DNA from: Elusimicrobiota bacterium
GTDB taxonomy: Bacteria > Elusimicrobiota > Elusimicrobia > UBA1565 > UBA9628
NCBI GenBank assembly: GCA_030696455.1
Contig: JAUYSH010000051.1
Coordinates: forward strand, 1-39,195
Length of the DNA: 39,195 bases
Direction: 5' to 3'
A program made the translations under genes and the position numbers. The notes beneath the pieces are model-generated. The model was not told where the DNA came from. It was given only the letters and a program-made list of their open reading frames with translations, and made no database searches. This document shows positions 7,401 through 14,568 of this stretch, one piece after another (within the stretch, counting starts at the first letter, position 1; each line of letters starts with the position of its first letter).

Positions 7401-7825
7401 ATGCGCGCCGGGCGCGCGCCTCGCGCGCCGCCGGGGCGGGGCCAGCTGATGACTTCGCCTTCGCCGCCGAGCCGGGCGCGCACGACCGCCTCGACGCGCC
7501 CGGCGTCTGCTTCCTCGTCGAAGATCTCGCCGAGCGCGATGATCCAGGTCGGACGCCGGCGCCGATCCTCGAAGGCGCCGCCGCCCTTCACGGCTCCGCG
7601 CTCGACGCGCAGGGGCATGAGCGGAGACAGCATCCCGCGCAGCCAGGTCGTCGCGCACGCGGCCGCGTCACCGCCCGGGTCCGCGCTCAGCGTCAGGCTC
7701 GCGCCCTCGTCATCGACGACGAGCCGGAAGCCGCGCAGGCCCCGCGCGGTAAGCCCCGCGACGAGCGCGCCGGGCTCGAGCCTCGTCCCGAAGTGATCCG
7801 TCACCGGGCGTGAATTCTTCGTCAT
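4421..7825 (-). CDS. Ferredoxin–carbamoyltransferase–degenerate radical SAM fusion protein
   Basis: A 1134-residue multidomain protein. Residues ~1-190 are unassigned, with a WIIALGEIFDEE strand. Residues 203-245 hold two [4Fe-4S] motifs (CDGCGICAEICP and CLSCFDCVEACP). Residues ~300-860 are a NodU/CmcH-type carbamoyltransferase: GLAVTTMQEHAAALL…VEEERLSRMRHHG, VPHHLSHAASAW, LSVDGRGD, the ASKHA-type LAGGVALNCRLNERI, and C-terminal FGPRALGSRSILADPR with LNTSFNRRGEPIV. Residues ~870-1134 look like a radical SAM barrel plus a terminal CRGCAVRAEC. Where CxxxCxxC should be the sequence reads LTARDDCEQAHA, and GGEP is RGEA, so SAM-radical chemistry is probably lost. Known relatives transfer carbamoyl from carbamoyl phosphate to hydroxyl groups via carbamoyl-AMP. 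The ATG at 7825 is preferred over one six codons upstream that lies inside the palindrome. The substrate is unknown. Confidence 0.82.
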   Translation of the reverse strand: MTKNSRPVTDHFGTRLEPGALVAGLTARGLRGFRLVVDDEGASLTLSADPGGDAAACATTWLRGMLSPLMPLRVERGAVKGGGAFEDRRRRPTWIIALGEIFDEEADAGRVEAVVRARLGGEGEVISWPRPGGARGARPARIVAASREPGALAWLRDALRDEGAPAPAEADILLDGLEWGVARRPTIAASGAEVPILVDDARCDGCGICAEICPTRSLEGKGVFAPGGAERCLSCFDCVEACPQDALRPRYGPASATAARALAGRPGWLSRLRGAPGPALPAPFPPSFLLPKARPPKKPKWILGLAVTTMQEHAAALLEDGRVAGAVEEERLSRMRHHGRAGPTLAADPTLCLEEVLCRRAAGALLSERGLTLDDMDVIAVNGVPARYRRAFRADDDSESVPVLRAGRVVYVPHHLSHAASAWRLSGQTDSWVLSVDGRGDRETAAVFRGRRGRLRRVSEILSLTDRSIGGVYETVTRLLGFGAHGQGSVMALASFGNPVYDLAPFLSRRGRGDYMIHERGLAARFRSLARAPGGALTRGHKNLAASLQAALEALILGMLKDAGVPRGAALCLAGGVALNCRLNERIRRSFKPRSMFVVPAANDAGTALGAALEAAGAAATLPHAALGPSFSEEEARAALESEGLVFERSASLAADAAALLAGGEIVCWFQGRAEFGPRALGSRSILADPRRADMHARVNRLKDREAWRPFGPSVLAGRESEWFEDGFDSRFMLFARRLKKGRDARVPAVAHVDGTSRPQSVHAAAAPLYHALLSEFEARTGVPMLLNTSFNRRGEPIVCSPADAVRAFLGMPGAGVLALGPFLARRAPARPSESDAALSAHAGGRRLMLRLTARDDCEQAHAPIADIAHLPDRSWGDALRALAAGRRAACSELVIMRGEATLLPELPALLARARAMGYSFIQLQTNARRLARLAELVDAFEVTLFAADETTHDALTGRPGSLRETLAGVRSAVAAGREVALNVPVLRRNSSRLAATAALAARLGARRIQFCFPRPVETAEGLRAGGLARLSDAAPRVREALRAARAAGLAASTEGVPFCHLDADQRSGPDAAENWTRFRVDDLHRLEESLDPARRGSRPESPACRGCAVRAECPRTWASYLALFGGGELTAMT

Positions 7826-7835
7826 CGCGCCGCGT

Positions 7836-7847
7836 ATTGTATACAAT
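7836..7847. promoter_or_regulatory. Perfect palindrome ATTGTATACAAT between divergent genes
   Basis: A 12-bp perfect palindrome lies in the ~44 bp between the divergent carbamoyltransferase fusion and radical SAM genes. TTGTATACAA-type sites are typical half-site pairs for GntR-family repressors, and the AT-rich palindrome stands out in very GC-rich DNA. It probably controls both genes. No regulator gene of that family is in the window. Confidence 0.5.
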
Positions 7848-7869
7848 GCGCCGAGAAACGCAACCCACG

Positions 7870-8805
7870 ATGGCGAACCTCGGCTACATCCAAGTCGTCC
7901 GGCGCTGCAACCAGGCCTGCCGTTTCTGCTCGAACCCGGTCAACGAGCGCGAGCTCACCCTCGCGCAAGCAAAGCGCCTCGTCGACCGATATCAGAAAGC
8001 CGGCTACGCCGGCTTGATCCTCACCGGCGGCGAGCCGACGCTCTACGAGCCTCTCCCGGCGCTGATCGCCTACGCGGCGCGGGCGGGCATGCCCTGCCGC
8101 CTGATCACCAACGCGCAGCGGACCGCCGAGCCCGCTTATCTCGACAAGCTCCTCGCCGCGGGCCTGACCCATCTTCACGTGAGCGTGCACAGCCACCTCA
8201 AGGCGGTGCAGGATTCCCTGGCGGGGAATCCCGGCTCGCTGGCCAACATCGTGCGCACCTTGGCGCGCCTGGGCCGGCGCTCCGCGAGGGTGGACATCAA
8301 CCAGACCATCTGCGCGCAGAACGCGGGGCACGTGCACCAGACCGCGCGCTGGCTGTGCGCGCGCTTCCCTTACCTGAGGCACTTCTCCTGGACCTATCTC
8401 GATCCCCTCGTCGAACGCGTGGCCCAGGACCCGGGCACCATACCCACTTTGCGGAGCACCAAGCGTTCCCTGCTGCTGGCCATGCGCTTTCTCGACAGGA
8501 GCGGACGCACCTTCCGCCTGGAGAAGGTGCCCCTGTGCTACATGGGAGAGTTCAGCCACTGCTCCACCGAAACCCGCGCGATCGTCCGGAAGGAAAAGCG
8601 CGCCGTGGAGTTTCTCGACGACCGGAAGCGCTACCAGGAGAGCCTCTGGCGGTACGGGAAGGGCCCCGCGTGCGGCCGCTGCTCGCTGACCGCGATCTGC
8701 GCCGGGCTCTGGGACATGGGAGGCGCCTACGACCCCGCCGAGCTCGTCGCTCAAAGCGCCGACCCGCGCCCGATCATGCGCAGGATCATCGCCGCGAATC
8801 TTTAA
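7870..8805 (+). CDS. Radical SAM protein, divergent from carbamoyltransferase fusion
   Basis: A 311-residue radical SAM enzyme with CxxxCxxC at C13, C17 and C20 (RRCNQACRFC), GGEP in LILTGGEPTLYEP, and LHVSVHSH at the usual strand 4. The C-terminus carries a further cysteine set (C in PLCYMGEFSHC and CGRCSLTAIC), likely an auxiliary cluster of SPASM or twitch type. The spacing of GEPTLYEPLPALIAYAARAG and LITNAQR parallels the degenerate domain of the neighbouring fusion protein (GEATLLPELPALLARARAMG, LQTNARR), suggesting the two share ancestry and perhaps work as a pair. The ATG at 7870 places the CxxxCxxC at the expected distance; an ATG at 7846 is possible but begins inside the palindrome. 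The substrate is unknown. Confidence 0.8.
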   Translation: MANLGYIQVVRRCNQACRFCSNPVNERELTLAQAKRLVDRYQKAGYAGLILTGGEPTLYEPLPALIAYAARAGMPCRLITNAQRTAEPAYLDKLLAAGLTHLHVSVHSHLKAVQDSLAGNPGSLANIVRTLARLGRRSARVDINQTICAQNAGHVHQTARWLCARFPYLRHFSWTYLDPLVERVAQDPGTIPTLRSTKRSLLLAMRFLDRSGRTFRLEKVPLCYMGEFSHCSTETRAIVRKEKRAVEFLDDRKRYQESLWRYGKGPACGRCSLTAICAGLWDMGGAYDPAELVAQSADPRPIMRRIIAANL

Positions 8806-8814
8806 GGCGAGAGA

Positions 8815-9516
8815 TTACGGCAGGCCTATGGGGCAGCACGCGACCCTGATCGCCTCGGTGTAGCCCATCGACATCGCGCTTTGCTGGCCGGTCGCCGGAT
8901 CGATGCCGACGAACCTGTAAATCCGGGCCAGGGCCGGAGGCGGGGTGATCAGGAACGGGGCCGGGAGATTGTTGTAGCTGGTGCCCATGGTGAACACCCC
9001 GGGTTGGAAGGTCGCGTATTCACCCGCGGGGCAGATGGTGCCGTTGGCGACCGAGTTCGACAGCGAACAGCCGGCGGCGTTGATCTTGACGTAGCCGTTG
9101 GAGCCGCCCCCCGCTTGGACGTTGATGTTGCCCACCACGTCGAGCGCCTGGACCGGGGCGGTCGTCCCGACACCCACCCGGCCGCCGACGATCAGCGCAT
9201 TCGCGGGCGCGGCGTTGCCCGCGTAGGTCCCCATGGACAGGCTGCCGGAGACCGAGAGCTTGCTGCCCGGCGTGATCGTGCCGATGCCGACGCGGGAGGC
9301 CGCCCCGCCGTCGCGCGCGAGATAAGTGTTGTCCGTCGTGATCATGTTGGTGTAAACCCCGGACGGCGCGGGGTAGTAGGTGCTGAGGGTGACACTTTCG
9401 GAGTTGAGCTCGCCGACCGCCGCCAGCATCATGATCGCCGCGAGCGGGAAGCGGAAGGTCCGCGCCCCGTAGACGAAGCTCAGGTCGAAATTCAGACGAA
9501 TGGTTTTCCGCTCCAC
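8815..9516 (-). CDS. Surface protein with 'TYYPAPSGVYT' head and tail-fibre-like repeats
   Basis: A 233-residue protein. An N-terminal hydrophobic segment (about 23-37, FPLAAIMMLAAVGEL) is followed by SVTLSTYYPAPSGVYTNM, then two repeats of the form VGIGTITPGSKLSVSGSL / VGVGTTAPVQALDVVGNI, common in phage tail-fibre and surface beta-structures. The C-terminus has paired cysteines (AAGCSLSN…TICPAG, VACCPIGLP). It is probably exported and surface exposed; I associate the 'TYYPAPSGVY' signature with Elusimicrobiota proteins. The start is GTG at 9516, with GGGGAGG just upstream. It is convergent with the radical SAM gene (9-bp gap) and divergent from the lipid operon. The role is unknown. Confidence 0.75.
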   Translation of the reverse strand: MERKTIRLNFDLSFVYGARTFRFPLAAIMMLAAVGELNSESVTLSTYYPAPSGVYTNMITTDNTYLARDGGAASRVGIGTITPGSKLSVSGSLSMGTYAGNAAPANALIVGGRVGVGTTAPVQALDVVGNINVQAGGGSNGYVKINAAGCSLSNSVANGTICPAGEYATFQPGVFTMGTSYNNLPAPFLITPPPALARIYRFVGIDPATGQQSAMSMGYTEAIRVACCPIGLP

Positions 9517-9562
9517 AGGACCTCCCCAGCCCTCTCAGTGTAGCGGCCGGGCCGCGCGCCGA

Positions 9563-9580
9563 CTATGACCGATATCATAG
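9563..9580. promoter_or_regulatory. Inverted repeat CTATGA-N6-TCATAG in divergent promoter region
   Basis: A perfect 6-bp dyad with a 6-nt spacer (CCGATA) lies between the secreted-protein gene (minus) and the lipid operon (plus), just upstream of the proposed sigma-54 site. The AT-rich arms stand out from the surrounding GC. It is a candidate activator or repressor site. Confidence 0.35.
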
Positions 9581-9591
9581 CGACGGCCCTC

Positions 9592-9608
9592 CTGGAGCAA
9601 ACGTTGCA
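9592..9608 (+). promoter_or_regulatory. Candidate sigma-54 (-24/-12) promoter of lipid operon
   Basis: CTGGAGCAAACGTTGCA has GG and GC separated by exactly 10 nt, with TTGCA at -12. The predicted start is about 9619, 27 nt before the ATG at 9646, with AAGGAG at 9630-9635 in the leader. This supports 9646 over the upstream in-frame ATG at 9565, which would precede the promoter. Confidence 0.5.
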
Positions 9609-9645
9609 TGCGAGGCCTGCGTTCATGTTAAGGAGCGGCTCGGGG

Positions 9646-10881
9646 ATGATGAGAGTTTACGGCTGGCTGTTTCTGGCGACGGGCGTCGTCTTTGTCGCCG
9701 CCCCCCGCCCCCTCACCGCGCTGTTGGGCCTGCCCAACGGAGGTCCGGGATTGTGGCTCGGCCTCGCGGGGTCCCTGATGGCGGTGATCTCCTTGCTGTC
9801 CTTCCAGATCGAGGAGGAACCCTTCCTCGACTCGCGCTGGAACCTTCTCCTGCTGTCGAAGGCTGTTTCCTCGCTCCTGTTCGCCGCCTTCGCCGCGACG
9901 GAGCGCGAGCCGGCCTTCCTCGTCGGGGCCGCCGTCGACTCCGCCATCCTCCTCCACCTCGCCTTGCTGCGCGCCGGCGTGAGCCGCCCCTACCGCAGCC
10001 GCGCCGCGTGCGCCCCGGTCCAGGAGGCGTGGTTCGTCATGGTCCAGGATCACGCGGCGCGGCGCGGCTTCTGGGCCCGCTACGCGGTGTCGCGCGGCCT
10101 CGCCGAATGCCGCGCCGTCCTCTTCGACAAGGCGGCCGGACGCGCGGAGGCCGAGCGCTGGGAGCGGCCCGCCGCGGAGGTCGAGTCGGGGCCGGCGACG
10201 GCCTACCGCCTCGAGGGGTTCTCGCTCGCGAAGGGCCGGGCGACGGGACCAACCTGGCTCCTGACCTGGCCCGAGGCCGAGGTCGGCCTGCTCCGGTTCG
10301 CGCCGCGTCTGCTCTCCGGAGCGGGGCTCGTGCGCGGCGGTTACGAAGCGGTGGAAGGCCTTACGCGCGTCACCGGAGAGGCCCGCGTGGGCGGCCTGAC
10401 GGCGCGCTTCGCGGACGCCCCGGCCGGCGTGGGTCATCTGTGGAGCCCGCGCGGAGCGCGCGGCTGGCGCTGGACGCGCGCGGTGTTCCCGCTTCCCGGC
10501 GGCGCCACGGTCTTCGAGCTCCTGACCGCCGACGCCCCGGTGCTCGGCGGCCTGCGCGCGCCGTTGACCGCCGCCCGCCTCGTGCACGAGGGCCGCGCGT
10601 ACGCCTGCGTCGGCGTCCTCGGCTCGCTGAGCGCGCGCTCCGTCCTCCGCGACGGGACCTGGTCCTTCCGCGCGCGCCTGGGCGCCGTCGTCGCCGAGGG
10701 CGAATGCCGCCTCGACGAGAGCCTCGCCGTGGAATTCCCCTACGCGTCGCCGTCGGGGCCCGGCGTGTGCCGGACCTCGATGACGGGCTCGATGCGTCTG
10801 ACCTTGACAGTGGCTGGCGCCCCCCCGGTCGGGCTCTCCACTCCCGAGGACGCGATCGTCGAGCTCGCGGCGCTTTCATGA
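9646..10881 (+). CDS. Membrane protein with lipocalin-like C-terminal region, lipid operon
   Basis: A 411-residue protein of no recognised family. Residues 1-130 hold about four transmembrane helices (WLFLATGVVFVAAP; LWLGLAGSLMAVISLLSF; LLLLSKAVSSLLFAAFAA; FLVGAAVDSAILLHLALL). Residues ~150-411 are soluble and rich in beta strands (GFWARYAVSR, PTWLLTWPEAEVGLLRF, VGHLWSPRGARGWRWTRAVF, FRARLGAVVAEGECRLD). That pattern is reminiscent of lipocalin-like lipid enzymes of the tocopherol-cyclase/CrtC kind, but I would not assign it. It is the first gene of the operon, and its stop overlaps the next start as ATGA. The start was chosen from AAGGAG 10 nt upstream and the promoter position. Its neighbours suggest a role in membrane lipid synthesis or modification. 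Confidence 0.75.
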   Translation: MMRVYGWLFLATGVVFVAAPRPLTALLGLPNGGPGLWLGLAGSLMAVISLLSFQIEEEPFLDSRWNLLLLSKAVSSLLFAAFAATEREPAFLVGAAVDSAILLHLALLRAGVSRPYRSRAACAPVQEAWFVMVQDHAARRGFWARYAVSRGLAECRAVLFDKAAGRAEAERWERPAAEVESGPATAYRLEGFSLAKGRATGPTWLLTWPEAEVGLLRFAPRLLSGAGLVRGGYEAVEGLTRVTGEARVGGLTARFADAPAGVGHLWSPRGARGWRWTRAVFPLPGGATVFELLTADAPVLGGLRAPLTAARLVHEGRAYACVGVLGSLSARSVLRDGTWSFRARLGAVVAEGECRLDESLAVEFPYASPSGPGVCRTSMTGSMRLTLTVAGAPPVGLSTPEDAIVELAALS

Positions 10882-11222
10882 TCAGCCTCGCCTGCCTTCT
10901 TCCGCTGGCGCGCGACTACGCCCGCCATGCCGGTCTCTACGACGAGCGCGAGGCGCTGGCCGCGCGGCTGCGCTCGCGCCTGGACCTGGCCCCGTGGTGG
11001 GCGCGCGCCTATTTCGCCGCGGGCGCGTTGTACGTGCGCTTCGCCGCGCCCGCCCTCTACCTCGGCCGGGCGGCGAGCTTCGCGCGGCTCTCCGAAGACG
11101 AACGCGAGTCCCTGCTCGGCCGCCTTCAACGCGACGGCCGCCCGCTCGCGAAGGCCGCGTTCCTGGGCGTCAAGACCATTCTCGCCGTCACGGTGTACCG
11201 TCCGAGGGCGCATGGCGCTTGA
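10878..11222 (+). CDS. Small helical protein, likely split N-terminal part of GMC oxidoreductase
   Basis: A 114-residue, alanine- and arginine-rich helical protein. The last third (LSEDERESLLGRLQRDGRPLAKAAFLGVKTILAVTVYRP) resembles the helical region that precedes the FAD domain in long-chain-alcohol-oxidase-like GMC proteins, where a short lead-in 'R-F-LK-L-YY-P' helix is found. Its gene overlaps the GMC gene by 11 bp and the previous gene by ATGA. I infer a separate subunit or membrane-docking partner of the GMC enzyme, made as a split protein. No motif confirms this. Confidence 0.65.
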   Translation: MISLACLLPLARDYARHAGLYDEREALAARLRSRLDLAPWWARAYFAAGALYVRFAAPALYLGRAASFARLSEDERESLLGRLQRDGRPLAKAAFLGVKTILAVTVYRPRAHGA

Positions 11223-12648
11223 GCGCTGGGACTTCGTCGTCGCGGGCAGCGGCGCGGGGGGCGCGGCCGCGGCGGCCCGCCTCGTCGCGGGAGGCGCCCG
11301 CGTCCTGCTCGTCGAGGAGGGTCCGCCCGCGCGCCCGGCCGCGGACGCCTTCGAGGCCGTGCAGCGCTACTACGCCGACGGCGGCCTGCGCGCCGCGTTC
11401 GGCGACGGGCTTCTGCCCATCCCCACCGGGAAAACGGTCGGCGGGACGACGACCATCAACTCCGGCACCTGCCTGCGCCCCCCCGCGGATATCACGGCGG
11501 GCTGGGAGCGCGCGTCGAACGGCGCCTTCTCGGCCGGGGGGTTCGGGCGGCTCGTCGAGGAGGTCTGGCGGAGCCTGAAGGCCAAGACGGCGCCTGAGGA
11601 GACGATGACCGGGGCGTCGAAGCTGTTCTTGAAGGGACTCGAGCGGCTGGGGATCTCGGGCGGGCACAACCTCGACCGTGCCGAGGACGGCTGCGAGGGC
11701 AGCGGGAGGTGCTGCTTCGTGTGTCCGAAGGACGCGAAGATGACGTCGTATAAAACGTATTTGGCGGGGATTCACGGGAAGACCGGCTTCGAATTAAGAA
11801 GTGGAACCTCGCTGGTCCACATCGACGTTGGAACCGACGGCGTGCGTATTGGCTTACGGCTTTCTAACGGCAGCGATTTTCAATTGCAGGCACGCGGATT
11901 GGTGCTTGCGTGCGGGACCATGTCCACCCCCTACTTCGTCAGGAAGTTCAGGCTGGGAGCGGCCTGGCGCGAGGCAGGAAAGAATTTGTCCGTGCATCCG
12001 GCGGCGAAGGTGATGGCGCTGTTCGATTCGGAGGTCGCGCCTTGGAAGGGCGTGCCGCAGGGCGCGGGCGTCGTCGACCCGGAGGATCCCGCCATCCGCT
12101 ACGAGGGCGTCTACGTCCCCGCGGAGATGGCGGCGATGGCGGTGCCCCTCGAGGGACGAGGGCTCAGGCGCTGGATGGACGCTCACCCGCGCGTCGCGAC
12201 GTTCGGGTTCATGATCCGCGACGAGAGCCGCGGCCGCGTGGACCATCCGCTGGGCGCGGCCCATCCCGTCGCGCGCTACCGCATGGGCCCGCGCGATTAT
12301 GACCGCATGGTCCGCGGCGCGCGCTTCACCGCGCGCGCCATGCTCGCCGCCGGCGCCCGGCGCGTCCTGCTCCCGTTCAACATCGAGGGAAACGAGGTCG
12401 GGGATGTCCGCGCCCTCGACGCCCTCGACCTCGACCGCCCCGGGCCCGCGGCCCTGCAGATGATGGCTTTTCATCCCCTCGGCACGTGCGGGACGGGCCG
12501 CGTCGCGGGCTGGGACCAGAGCCTCGGCCCCCGCGTGTTCGTCGCCGACGGCTCGGCGGTGCCGGAAAGCCTCGGCGTGAACCCGCAGGTCGCCATCTCG
12601 GCCCTGGGCCTGCGCGCCGCGGACGCTTTGCTCGGAGCGCGCGCATGA
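11212..12648 (+). CDS. GMC-family FAD oxidoreductase
   Basis: A 478-residue flavoprotein. The N-terminal FAD-binding fingerprint is FVVAGSGAGGAAAAARLVAGGARVLLVEEG (residues 7-36). The GMC signature GKTVGGTTTINSGTCLR is at about 80, and the C-terminal GMC_C domain has MMAFHPLGTCGTG (active-site His) and VADGSAVPESLGVNPQVAISALGLRAA. CEGSGRCCFVCPKDAKMTS is the cysteine-containing loop seen in long-chain-alcohol and sterol oxidases of this family. It probably oxidises a hydrophobic alcohol or steroid-like substrate. The gene overlaps its neighbours on both sides. From about 11745 to 11990 the codons turn unusually A/T-ended (TTA, AGA, AGT, GTT, CTT, GCA), unlike the rest of the gene, although the reading frame is intact. 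Confidence 0.85.
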   Translation: MALERWDFVVAGSGAGGAAAAARLVAGGARVLLVEEGPPARPAADAFEAVQRYYADGGLRAAFGDGLLPIPTGKTVGGTTTINSGTCLRPPADITAGWERASNGAFSAGGFGRLVEEVWRSLKAKTAPEETMTGASKLFLKGLERLGISGGHNLDRAEDGCEGSGRCCFVCPKDAKMTSYKTYLAGIHGKTGFELRSGTSLVHIDVGTDGVRIGLRLSNGSDFQLQARGLVLACGTMSTPYFVRKFRLGAAWREAGKNLSVHPAAKVMALFDSEVAPWKGVPQGAGVVDPEDPAIRYEGVYVPAEMAAMAVPLEGRGLRRWMDAHPRVATFGFMIRDESRGRVDHPLGAAHPVARYRMGPRDYDRMVRGARFTARAMLAAGARRVLLPFNIEGNEVGDVRALDALDLDRPGPAALQMMAFHPLGTCGTGRVAGWDQSLGPRVFVADGSAVPESLGVNPQVAISALGLRAADALLGARA

Positions 12649-13289
12649 GGCCCGACGACAAGCGCCCCGCGACCGGGCGCGAGTATCTCGTCGGCGGGAC
12701 CGCGCTCGGCGCGGCGCTGGTGCTCAACCAGTTCGCGGGCCGGCTCGCCGACGCCAACGGCGAGAAGGCCCACCCCTCGCCCGACCTTCTGCTGGCGCGG
12801 CTGCCGCACTGGGACACCTCGCTCCTCTTCATCTACGGCTTCACCGCCCTGCTCCTCTGGCTGATCTTCGCGGCCGCGCGCTGGGAGCGCCGCCGCATCC
12901 CGCGCATGCTCTGGGCGTACGCGATCCTCGTGGCCGTGCGCTCCTTCTTCATCATCCTCACGCCGATGCACACGCCGCCCGACCACGCGATCCTGGCCGG
13001 CGACCCGCTCTTCGACGTCTTCGGCCGCTTCCTGACCTTCAAACACGACCTGTTCTTCTCCTCGCATACCGCCACGCCCTTCCTCGCCTACCTGCTCTTC
13101 CGGGACAAATGGGTGAGCCTGAGCTTCCTCGCCATCTCGATCCTGATGGCCGCGACGGTTCTCATCGGGCGCTTCCATTATTCGATCGACGTCTTCGCCG
13201 CCTTCTTCATCACCTACGCCGTTCAGAAGTACGAGGCGCACAAGATCCAGGACGTCTACGAGCGCTTGACCGGGATCAGGAGAGACTAA
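12645..13289 (+). CDS. PAP2/sphingomyelin-synthase-like membrane phosphotransferase
   Basis: A 214-residue integral membrane protein with about six helices. The motifs RSFFIILTPMHTPPDH, HDLFFSSHTATPFLAYLLF and GRFHYSIDVFAAFF correspond to the C1-C3-type motifs of the PAP2_3/sphingomyelin-synthase-like group, in which the histidine of SSHT and the H-xx-D pair of HYSID form the active site. Such enzymes move a phospho-headgroup between lipids or remove a lipid phosphate, facing the periplasm. The ATG at 12645 overlaps the GMC stop as ATGA. In this operon it could add or remove a headgroup on a glycerolipid made by the following enzymes. Confidence 0.82.
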   Translation: MRPDDKRPATGREYLVGGTALGAALVLNQFAGRLADANGEKAHPSPDLLLARLPHWDTSLLFIYGFTALLLWLIFAAARWERRRIPRMLWAYAILVAVRSFFIILTPMHTPPDHAILAGDPLFDVFGRFLTFKHDLFFSSHTATPFLAYLLFRDKWVSLSFLAISILMAATVLIGRFHYSIDVFAAFFITYAVQKYEAHKIQDVYERLTGIRRD

Positions 13290-13290
13290 C

Positions 13291-14564
<1,274 letters not shown>

Positions 14565-14568
<4 letters not shown>

